NCBI RefSeq assembly: GCF_004363955.1
Contig: NZ_SNZR01000020.1
Coordinates: forward strand, 1 to 42,432
DNA: 42,432 nt
Source of the DNA: Enterovirga rhinocerotis
Lineage (GTDB): Bacteria > Pseudomonadota > Alphaproteobacteria > Rhizobiales > Beijerinckiaceae
Direction: 5' to 3'
Shown here: one piece after another, positions 1 to 6,806 of the stretch
Layout: every line of letters begins with the position of its first letter
How positions within the stretch are numbered: the first letter of the stretch is position 1
The notes under the pieces: model-generated
What the model was told of the DNA's origin: nothing
What the model saw: the letters and a program-made list of their open reading frames with translations, nothing else
The model's database searches: none
Made by a program: the position numbers and the translations under genes

Positions 1-602
1 CGCCCTCTCCTGGGACGAGCAGCGCCGCCGGTTTGCATCCGCCTGAACCTCCGGCGGCATCCACCAACATCAGCCTTCACAAGATCGGCCATCGGTAGTG
101 CCCGCCGTCCGGGCACGTCGTCCTGTGCAGAGACGAAATCCGGCGCATCCGGACTGCTTGCCCGGCTGGACCGACGGAGACGTCCGTCCTGGCCAAACGG
201 GCCATCAGAGACGGACGGCGAGGAATCTCGGATAGTCGGCCGCAGCGGGTCTCTGCCAGGACGGGCCCAGCAACCGCCTCGGCAAAGCCCCGGAAATCCC
301 GAGGAATTTCTACCGCTAAAAAGACGAAAAGCGCAGCGTCTAAAATAGCTTAAGTCTTGGCGGTGGACGCAGTCCCGGCGAACCGGTCTCCGCTGTCGAA
401 ATTCCCTGCTTTGCCGGGAATCTGCAGGGATTTCGGGCTGACTTCGAGCCTGCCCGAGCGTCACCCGGGCCATAACCATCCGAAAATCAATGACTTGGAA
501 AGTGCAGCTTCCGCAATCGAAGCAGGGAATTTTTCGCAGCGAGCAGGGATTGAGCGCGCGGAGCAGCGAATGCATGGTCCCAGTCCGGAATGCGAGATCC
601 CC
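1..602. other. Leading region without a recognised gene
   Basis: I see no gene I can support in these 602 bases. A reading frame does run through 357-602 into the downstream hypothetical gene. Its N-terminal part starts at a TTG and is low-complexity and arginine/proline-rich. It also covers a cluster of short repeats at 399-551, so I treat it as upstream non-coding sequence rather than protein. The stretch 1-356 shows no convincing codon pattern in any frame. Confidence 0.5.
399..551. repeat. Cluster of short GCAGGGAATT-type repeats
   Basis: The word GCAGGGAATTT occurs inverted at 399-409 and direct at 522-532. Close variants (GCAGGGATTT at 424-433, GCAGGGATT at 543-551) lie around it, and GCCGGGAAT at 412-420 is a further relative. 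The exact inverted pair 399-409/522-532 could form a stem with a loop of about 110 bases. I recall similar repeat-rich DNA upstream of accessory genes in Hyphomicrobiales, but I could not check this. The function is unknown. Confidence 0.5.
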
Positions 603-1226
603 ATGGCCGAAACCCCATCTCCCGATCAAGCTGCCTTGCTCGCTTTGGCCGAACTGAGAGAGCGTTTGCGGACGGTAGAGGATGAGCGGGAAGCCCGAAT
701 AGCGGCCGGCATGACCGACGCGGACGCGAGCCTGGAGTCCGCGGTCATCACCCTCGACGCGGTCTCAAGATTCTGCCGCGGCCAGTCAATGGTGACGCGG
801 TCAATCGATGGGGTGCTGTTCGATCTTGCTGCCGTTTCGCAGGGTTGGCGCCATTCCGGGATGCTCAGCTCACGTAGGGCTCGCCAACGGCCTTCCGATC
901 ATCCGTTGATCGAAATATTGAAGGGCTATCTTGCCGCTATAATGGAGCACCTCCAAAGAAAAGGCTTTCCGCGTCCGGAAGCTAGCGCGTGGACTCAGAG
1001 GAACATTCCTCAGCCCATTGCGAAGGTGCTCAGAAACCCCGCCGCCAAAACGATTGACTCCTGGCTCGGAGCCTGGAGCGATGAGTATGCCTCGCCGAGT
1101 GCCGGGCGCTACGGTTACCTTTTCATGAGAGAAACGTTGCTCGCGAACGACCCCTCAGTCTCAGATCTCCCGGCAAGGATGAAGGCCCTCGTTAGCTACC
1201 TGCCGCCATCGCAGGAATCTGGTTAA
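603..1226 (+). CDS. Hypothetical protein, 207 aa
   Basis: I do not recognise this protein. From the ATG at 603 it is about 207 residues, soluble, with no signal peptide or membrane segment. The first 45 residues are rich in alanine, leucine and charged residues (ALAELRERLRTVEDERE) and are probably helical, possibly a short coiled coil. The frame stays open upstream to a TTG at 357, with another ATG at 570. I prefer 603 because protein-like composition begins there and the upstream part overlaps short DNA repeats. It lies about 100 bases before the terminase cassette on the same strand, so it could be a cargo gene of that cassette. The existence of the gene is fairly likely; its function is unknown. 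Confidence 0.55.
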   Translation: MAETPSPDQAALLALAELRERLRTVEDEREARIAAGMTDADASLESAVITLDAVSRFCRGQSMVTRSIDGVLFDLAAVSQGWRHSGMLSSRRARQRPSDHPLIEILKGYLAAIMEHLQRKGFPRPEASAWTQRNIPQPIAKVLRNPAAKTIDSWLGAWSDEYASPSAGRYGYLFMRETLLANDPSVSDLPARMKALVSYLPPSQESG

Positions 1227-1328
1227 CTCCTGTTTTATCCGCCACTGCCGCTGTCACGCTGCTCTCCGCCGAAACGAGAGACCGAGGGGCAATCGCCGCC
1301 GGCCGTTCTCGAGGCGGGCGGAGAGGTC

Positions 1329-1772
1329 ATGTCACAGGACGATCAAGAGGAAGGCGCGCACGAGCTTCCGGTCTCGCTGGATCAGGAGACGGCTCTCGCG
1401 CAGCGCGCGGATTATGTCGGCTTCAAGCACCCGCCGAAGGCGACGCAGTTCAAGCCGAAGCAGTCGGGAAATCCGAAAGGCCGGAGGCCCGGCTCGAAGA
1501 ACCATGAGACGATCCTGCGCGAGATCCTCGCGGAGAGGGTGGTGGTCACCGAAGGCAACCGGCGCCGGAAGATCAGCCGGCTCGAGCTTTCGATCCGTCG
1601 GCTCGTCGAGAAGGCGATGAAGGGCGACGTCAAGGCGCTCCAGATGATTCTCGCTCTGAGGCAGGCCGGTGAGGCGACGGGGCGCGCGCTCGGCTACCAG
1701 CTGACGGAGGTGGACAAGCACATCCTCGAGAGCCTCGCACTCCGGATTGAAGACAAGGAGGGCGGGTCATGA
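1329..1772 (+). CDS. DUF5681 domain protein (possible terminase-small-subunit-like partner)
   Basis: This 147-residue protein contains the DUF5681 signature around residues 41-58 (QFKPKQSGNPKGRRPGSKN). A basic helical stretch follows (RRRKISRLELSIRRLVEKA), then an acidic C-terminus. The family is known mainly as the gene directly upstream of phage-type terminase large subunits in Alphaproteobacteria. A DNA-binding small-subunit role is a common inference but is not shown here. Its TGA overlaps the terminase ATG by four bases (ATGA at 1769-1772), which implies translational coupling. The start follows a purine-rich GGAGAGG at 1320-1326. Confidence in the family is high and in the role low. Confidence 0.85.
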   Translation: MSQDDQEEGAHELPVSLDQETALAQRADYVGFKHPPKATQFKPKQSGNPKGRRPGSKNHETILREILAERVVVTEGNRRRKISRLELSIRRLVEKAMKGDVKALQMILALRQAGEATGRALGYQLTEVDKHILESLALRIEDKEGGS

Positions 1773-3181
1773 GCCGCGCTGCGACGGTCCTCACCGAATA
1801 TCTGCAATGGGACTTCCTGACGTTCACGCAGCGCTGCTTTGCGGAGCTGCACGGCGGGGAGCCGCTGCCGGTCTCCTATCATCTCGAGCTGATGGCGGAG
1901 CGGTTGCACAACGTTCTGGAGGGCAAAATCCGTCGATCGGTCATCAACGTGCCGCCGCGCCATCTCAAGTCCATCATGGCTTCCGTCGCGTTTCCCGCCT
2001 TCTGTTTCGGGTGGCGGCCGACGATCCAGATCATCTGTGTGAGCTACGGCCAGGACATCGCCGACAAGCATGCTCGCGATTGCCGGACCATCATGAACAC
2101 GAAGTGGTATCGGGATCTGTTCGGCATCACGCTCACGGGTCAAAGAGCCCAGGAGCTGGTCGCTTCGACGGGCGGGGTGAGGTACGCGACGTCGATTGGA
2201 GGCACGCTCACGGGGCGCGGCGCCGACATCATCATTATCGACGATCCACACAAGTCGGACGAGGTGCTCTCGGAGCCTTCGCGTCGGTCGGTGATCGATT
2301 GGCTTCAGAACACGGCCTATAGCCGCCTCAACGATAAGAAGACGGGCCGGATCGTTCTGGTCATGCAACGCCTTCACGAGGAGGATCTCGCCGGCGCAGC
2401 CCTGGCTCAAGGGGGGTGGGATCTGCTGCGCCTACCGGCCATCGCCGAGCAAGACGAAGAGTTCAAGTTGAGCACGTACGTGAACTCAAGGTGCCTCAGG
2501 CGCCGCAAGGGCGAAGCGCTCGACCCGATCCGCCAACCCCTCGAAACGCTCGCCAAGCTTCGGGCCGAGACCGGGGAGTACAACTTCGCGAGCCAGTATC
2601 AGCAGGCTCCGGTCCCCGCCTCGGGCGGAATGGTCAAGAGGGCATGGTTCCGCACCTACCGGCCGGCCGAGCTGCCCCCACATCTCGAGATCGTCCAGAG
2701 CTGGGATACGGCGAGCAAGGCGGGCGAGTTCAACGATTACAGCGTCTGCACGACCTGGGGGATCGCGGGGAACAAGGCCTACCTGATCCATGTCCACCGC
2801 GATCGGCACGAGTACCCTTCCTTGAAGCGGGCCGTCCGCGAGCAGCAGCAGATCCATCGCGCGAGCGTCGTCCTGATCGAAGACAAATCCTCGGGCATCC
2901 AGCTTGCCCAGGAACTCTTCCACGAGGGTCTCCGTGCCGTGCAGCGATACTCCTCGCAGATCGGCAAGTTCGAACGGATGCATGCCCAGACTGGGGTGAT
3001 CGAGAACGGCCTCGTTCTCGTGCCGGAATCGGAGCCCTGGCTCGACGCCTACCTCCATGAGCTCACCCTCTTCCCGCGCGGAAAGCATGACGATCAGGTC
3101 GATTCGACGTCGCAGTTCCTAGAATGGCTCAAGCAGCGCTCCATGTCGCCGAGGGCGATGTTCGGCTCCTATGGCCGCTGA
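1769..3181 (+). CDS. terL: Phage-type terminase large subunit
   Basis: This 470-residue protein looks complete. The N-terminal ATPase half has a Walker-A-like VPPRHLKS at residues 61-68 and a Walker B strand IIIIDDP at 154-160. A coupling-motif-like stretch (IVLVMQRLHEEDLAG) lies near 195-209. The C-terminal RNase-H-like nuclease half shows the expected acidic residues: D313 in SWDTA, E371/D372 in LIEDKSSG, and D441/D442/D445 in HDDQVDS. The family powers DNA translocation into phage heads and cuts the concatemer. No portal, capsid or tail gene lies nearby, so packaging cannot be its local job unless structural genes sit elsewhere. It is translationally coupled to the DUF5681 gene and its end overlaps the region before the methyltransferase gene. 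Confidence 0.93.
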   Translation: MSRAATVLTEYLQWDFLTFTQRCFAELHGGEPLPVSYHLELMAERLHNVLEGKIRRSVINVPPRHLKSIMASVAFPAFCFGWRPTIQIICVSYGQDIADKHARDCRTIMNTKWYRDLFGITLTGQRAQELVASTGGVRYATSIGGTLTGRGADIIIIDDPHKSDEVLSEPSRRSVIDWLQNTAYSRLNDKKTGRIVLVMQRLHEEDLAGAALAQGGWDLLRLPAIAEQDEEFKLSTYVNSRCLRRRKGEALDPIRQPLETLAKLRAETGEYNFASQYQQAPVPASGGMVKRAWFRTYRPAELPPHLEIVQSWDTASKAGEFNDYSVCTTWGIAGNKAYLIHVHRDRHEYPSLKRAVREQQQIHRASVVLIEDKSSGIQLAQELFHEGLRAVQRYSSQIGKFERMHAQTGVIENGLVLVPESEPWLDAYLHELTLFPRGKHDDQVDSTSQFLEWLKQRSMSPRAMFGSYGR

Positions 3182-3200
3182 GCGACCGAGGAAGATTTGC

Positions 3201-4583
3201 ATGTCATCCATCGATCCGAATGCTGATCCTCTGCGCGGTGCGCTTCGATCGAAGAGCCGCGGGCGTCGCGATGCTCTCGCCCGGTCGGCTTCGGCCGAGC
3301 GCACGGTGCGGCGGCGCAATGACCTTCTTCCGAAGCTTGACCTCGTCGAGCGTGAGATCGGGACTTTGCGTCCACCGGCGCGCAACGTGCGCACGGTCGA
3401 TCCGGACCATGTGCGCGAGGTCGCGAACTCGATCGCAACGCTCGGCTTCTGTGCGCCGATCCTGATCGACGCGGACGGCATCGTGATCGACGGCCTCGTC
3501 CGGCTAGAAGGCGCGAAGATTGCCGGTCTCACCCGCGTCCCCTGCGTGCTCGTCGGTCACCTCACGAAGAGCGAACTCCGGACGCTCCGCCTCGCCTTGA
3601 ATCGCCTGCAGGAGAAGGGCGCCTGGGATCTCGGCGAACTGAAGATCGAGCTCGAGGAACTGATCCTCGACGATGCGCCCATCGAGATCGCGGGCTTCAG
3701 CGCGATCGAGATCGACCAGATCAGGCTCGACGAGGGCGAGGAGAGCGTCGAACAGGGACCGGTCGAGCCGGAGCCTGCGGCCGAGCCGATCGCAAGGCCG
3801 GGCGATGTGTTCGATCTCGGCCCGCATCGGATCGCTTGCGGCGACGCGCGGGACGAGACGCTCCTCGCCCGCCTCCTCGGCGGTGATGAGGTTCGGCTCG
3901 TCCTGACGGACGTCCCCTACAACGTGCCGATCAAGGGGCATGTGACGGGAGGCGATCACCGCGAGTTCCCGATGGCAAGCGGGGAGATGACGCCGGAAGC
4001 GTTCGAGGCCTTCAACGCGGCCTGGATACGGGCCGCCCTGGCTTATCTCGCCAAGGGCGGGGTGGTCGGGACCTTCATCGACTGGCGCGGCTATCCGACG
4101 GTTGATCGCGCGGCGACGGGCTCGGGCCTCGATCCCCTCAACCTGGTCGTCTGGTCGAAGACCAATGCCGGGATGGGAAGCCTCTACCGGAGCGGGCATG
4201 AACTCCTCCCGCTCTACAAGAAGGGCACGGCCTCGCATGTGAACAATGTCGAGCTCGGCCGGCATGGACGCTGGCGCTCGAACGTGTGGACTTATCCGGG
4301 CGCCTCCTCGATCGGCTCGGATGCCCGCAAGGGCCTGACCTCGCATCCGACCGTCAAGCCGACGGCGATGCTGGAGGATGCGCTTCTCGATCTGACCCAC
4401 CGCGGCGAGATCGTGCTCGATCCCTTCCTCGGCTCGGGCTCGACGCTGATCGCGGCTGAGAAGGCAGGCCGGATCTGCCGCGGCATCGAGCTCGATCCGC
4501 TCTATGTCGATGTCGTCCTCCGCCGCTACGAAGCGATGACGGGGACGCGGGCGGTCCGGATCGAGGCGCCGCCCGAGCCCTGA
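3201..4583 (+). CDS. ParB-domain DNA methyltransferase (beta-class, N6-A or N4-C)
   Basis: I start this 460-residue protein at the ATG at 3201. A strong Shine-Dalgarno (GAGGAAG, 3188-3194) lies six bases upstream; an ATG at 3171 inside terL is less likely. Residues about 50-135 form a ParB/Srx-like nuclease domain (LRPPARNVRTVD, ILIDADGIVIDGLVRLEGA). The methyltransferase follows with motif order IV, X, I, which is the beta class. The catalytic motif is DVPY (237-240) rather than the usual DPPY. HPTVKP is at about 382-387 and the SAM-binding DPFLGSGS at 407-414. ParB-methyltransferase fusions commonly sit beside this terminase type. No restriction enzyme is adjacent unless the GIY-YIG protein acts as one. 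The stop lies nine bases from the convergent GIY-YIG remnant. Confidence 0.92.
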   Translation: MSSIDPNADPLRGALRSKSRGRRDALARSASAERTVRRRNDLLPKLDLVEREIGTLRPPARNVRTVDPDHVREVANSIATLGFCAPILIDADGIVIDGLVRLEGAKIAGLTRVPCVLVGHLTKSELRTLRLALNRLQEKGAWDLGELKIELEELILDDAPIEIAGFSAIEIDQIRLDEGEESVEQGPVEPEPAAEPIARPGDVFDLGPHRIACGDARDETLLARLLGGDEVRLVLTDVPYNVPIKGHVTGGDHREFPMASGEMTPEAFEAFNAAWIRAALAYLAKGGVVGTFIDWRGYPTVDRAATGSGLDPLNLVVWSKTNAGMGSLYRSGHELLPLYKKGTASHVNNVELGRHGRWRSNVWTYPGASSIGSDARKGLTSHPTVKPTAMLEDALLDLTHRGEIVLDPFLGSGSTLIAAEKAGRICRGIELDPLYVDVVLRRYEAMTGTRAVRIEAPPEP

Positions 4584-4777
4584 GGTTCGGTCTCATCCGT
4601 CGGTGGTGGTGACGGCCTGAGCGCTGCCTGTCGCGCGGTCCGGCGTTGCCATGAGGAGGATGCAGTTCGCATCGAGGATGCGGGCCTCGACGCTCTTGCC
4701 TTTGCGGAATTGCGCCTGGAACCAGTGCGCGATGGTGCTGTTGCGGCCGACGACCCTGACGGCCCCGGTCCGGTTCG
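4553..4777. repeat. 225-bp direct repeat, left copy
   Basis: This stretch matches 14402-14626 at 219 of 225 positions, without gaps, in direct orientation at an offset of 9,849 bases. It contains the last ten codons of the methyltransferase gene and about 60 codons of the 3' end of a GIY-YIG gene on the opposite strand. The match ends abruptly at 4777, where the left copy runs into the EamA-transporter remnant. I aligned it by eye. Confidence 0.95.
4593..4777 (-). pseudogene. Truncated 3' end of a GIY-YIG nuclease gene
   Basis: Read on the minus strand, this encodes the last 61 residues or so of the same protein as 14442-15386 (for example NSTIAHWFQAQFRKGKSVEARI), ending at a TGA at 4595-4593. 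The 5' four-fifths of the gene are missing. The break at 4777/4778 is the left junction of the inserted 9.6-kb segment. It is convergent with the methyltransferase gene with a nine-base gap, as the intact pair would have been. Confidence 0.85.
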
Positions 4778-5422
4778 TCGATCAGCCAGCCTGCTTTGGC
4801 TGACGGTCGGCGAGGCGATCTTGCTCGTGTTCACGATGCCGATCTGGTCGACACTGATCGCGTGGGCCGTGCGCGGCGAGCGCCCGAGCCTGCGGGGGTC
4901 TCTCGCCCTGGCTTTCGGAATCGCGGGGATCGTCGTCCTCGTCGGATCGGATGTCGTCTCCCTCGATATGGGAAAGCTGCCGGGCGTAGCCTTCGCCTTC
5001 AGCGCCGCGATCTTGTTCGCGACGGGCGCGCTCCTGAACGCCAAGCCGCTCGGCCTGACGCAGCTCGCCGCGATCGCCTGGCAGGTTGGACTGGGTTGTG
5101 TGCCGCTTCTGATCCTCGGATGACCCTGGAGCGCCCCGACATCCTCGCCCTCGACCGCTCGGGGTTTTGGGCCATGGTCTACATGGTGCTGGTGCCGATG
5201 GGGCTCTGCTTCATCCTCTGGTTCGAGGCGCTTCGGCATCTCCCGCCGGTGGTCGCGTCGACGGGCACGCTTCTCGTGCCAATCGTTGGCGCTCTTCTCG
5301 CGGCCATCGTCCTCGGCGAGCCGTTTGGCGCTCGGCAACTCGCCGCGATGGTCCTCACCTTGACGGGCGTAGTGCTCGCCCTGTCGTCGCCGCGGCGCCA
5401 GCCGGCCGCCGGTCGGCCCTGA
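4778..5422 (+). pseudogene. EamA/DMT-family transporter, 5'-truncated and frameshifted
   Basis: Two overlapping frames together give the C-terminal two-thirds of an EamA (drug/metabolite transporter superfamily) permease. The first frame, to the TGA at 5121-5123, has hydrophobic segments such as EAILLVFTMPIWSTLIAWAV and LAFGIAGIVVLVGSDVV. The second frame carries on from about 5110 to 5422 with GFWAMVYMVLVPMGLCFILW and a final helix LAAMVLTLTGVVLAL. The N-terminal helices are missing and the gene starts abruptly at the repeat junction. I infer one frameshift near 5100-5125. It is almost certainly non-functional. Confidence 0.8.
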
Positions 5423-5491
5423 CGACCAGGCGGGGTTCGAGAATCGTCGGCAGCGGGTGCGCGGGGCCCCCGATACCCGGCTGTCGCCCTG

Positions 5492-6166
5492 TTACAGCAC
5501 GACGACTCGCGAGCCCGCCGGGACGCGTCGATACAAATCGATGACGTCCTGGTTCATCATCCGGATGCAGCCCGACGACACGGCTTGGCCGATCGTGTGA
5601 GGCTCGTTCGTGCCGTGGATTCGATAGAGCGTGTCCTTGCCGTTCTTGTGCAGATAGAGGGCTCGCGCTCCGAGCGGGTTGTCCTCGCCACCGCTGACGC
5701 CGCCGGCCCATCTCCCATAGCGATCAGGCTCGCGGCGGATCATGTTCGGGGTCGGTGTCCAGCGAGGCCACTGCGCCTTGCGGGCGATGTTCGCCGTGCC
5801 TGTAAACGCGAGTCCTTCCTTGCCAACGCCGACGCCGTAACGCATCGCCTGACCGCCCTCCATCACGAGGTAGAGAAACTTGCCATGCGGATCGACCACG
5901 ATCGTGCCGGGCTTCTCGTTCGTCCTATAGTCGACAAGCTGACGCACATAATCGGGCTTCAGGGTCGTCGGGTCGACGGCCGGCACCGGATGAGGCTCGC
6001 CGCCGATCTCACCATACCGGACGACGTCCGCCGCCGATACGTTGACGACCGGAGCGGCGGCGTTGACGCTCGCGGTGCCGGGAGCGGCACTCGCGAGACA
6101 GCCGCCGACAGAGAGGCTCGCGCACAAGACGAACGGCAGGCGGGCCGCGCCCCAAACCTGGATCAT
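5492..6166 (-). CDS. L,D-transpeptidase (YkuD family), likely lipoprotein
   Basis: This 224-residue protein has a hydrophobic N-terminus ending in a lipobox-like LSVGGC (Cys23), which suggests a lipoprotein. The YkuD domain spans about residues 88-224. It has the catalytic signature RIHGTN (His184) and SSGCIRM (nucleophile Cys200). Such enzymes form 3-3 peptidoglycan cross-links or attach proteins to peptidoglycan in the periplasm. Its ATG overlaps the TGA of the DsbA-like gene by four bases, so it is the last gene of a dsbD-dsbA-ldt operon. The active-site cysteine must be kept reduced to work, which gives a plausible reason for the linkage to DsbD. That link is an inference; the family assignment is secure. 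Confidence 0.93.
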   Translation of the reverse strand: MIQVWGAARLPFVLCASLSVGGCLASAAPGTASVNAAAPVVNVSAADVVRYGEIGGEPHPVPAVDPTTLKPDYVRQLVDYRTNEKPGTIVVDPHGKFLYLVMEGGQAMRYGVGVGKEGLAFTGTANIARKAQWPRWTPTPNMIRREPDRYGRWAGGVSGGEDNPLGARALYLHKNGKDTLYRIHGTNEPHTIGQAVSSGCIRMMNQDVIDLYRRVPAGSRVVVL

Positions 6167-6789
6167 GACGGTTTACCTGCCCGCGCCGTCGCGATCGCCT
6201 TCCGGAAGCCGCCCTCGTCGAGAGCGGACGCGTAGGCATAAGGGCCGATCAGATAGACCGGCGTTCCCCGAAGCCCCATGGAATCGGCCTGATTCATGGT
6301 TCGCTGCAGCAGGGCGGAGATCGCGGGACTGTTCTTGTCGAGATCGGCCTGCAGACGCGTCATGTCGACACCGGCGGCGGCGACGGCATCGCGCATCGCC
6401 TCGTTGGCGATGCGTCGCCCCGGAATACCCATCAGAGCCTGATAGGCCGTTGTGTAGCGCCCCTGATATTTCGAGCCGAGGGCGATCTGCGCGCCATAGA
6501 CCGAGGCCGGGGTCAGGATCGGCCAGTCCTTGTAGATCAGCCGGACCCTGCCATCCTGGCGCATCGCCTTGTCCAGATGGGACGCCGATGTTTTGCAGAA
6601 CGGGCAGTTGTAGTCGAAGAAGGACACGATCGTGACGTCGCCCTTCGCGTTGCCGGATTCCGGCGCGTCGGGATCGTGCAGGATGCCCTTCACGTCCGGG
6701 CTCGACCATGCCGGAACGGGTTTGAGGTAGTTGTAGAGGGGCCATGCGCCCAAGGCGGCAGCCCCCAGCAGGATGTCTCTGCGGTTCAT
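6163..6789 (-). CDS. DsbA/ScsC-like thiol-disulfide oxidoreductase
   Basis: This 208-residue protein starts at the ATG at 6789. A twin-arginine-like/Sec-type N-terminus (MNRRDILLGAAALGAWPL) suggests export. The thioredoxin-fold active site is CPFC (Cys62-Cys65), preceded by VTIVSFFDYN. The cis-proline loop is RGTPVYL (Pro177). It belongs to the DsbA family, near ScsC/BdbD-type proteins, which oxidise or isomerise cysteines in the periplasm. It begins 17 bases after the dsbD stop and overlaps the L,D-transpeptidase start, so all three are co-transcribed. A partnership in which DsbD keeps this protein reduced, as in ScsB-ScsC pairs, is possible; the sequence does not decide between oxidase and reductase. 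Confidence 0.9.
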   Translation of the reverse strand: MNRRDILLGAAALGAWPLYNYLKPVPAWSSPDVKGILHDPDAPESGNAKGDVTIVSFFDYNCPFCKTSASHLDKAMRQDGRVRLIYKDWPILTPASVYGAQIALGSKYQGRYTTAYQALMGIPGRRIANEAMRDAVAAAGVDMTRLQADLDKNSPAISALLQRTMNQADSMGLRGTPVYLIGPYAYASALDEGGFRKAIATARAGKPS

Positions 6790-6806
6790 CGGTGTCTCCA
6801 GTAGGT

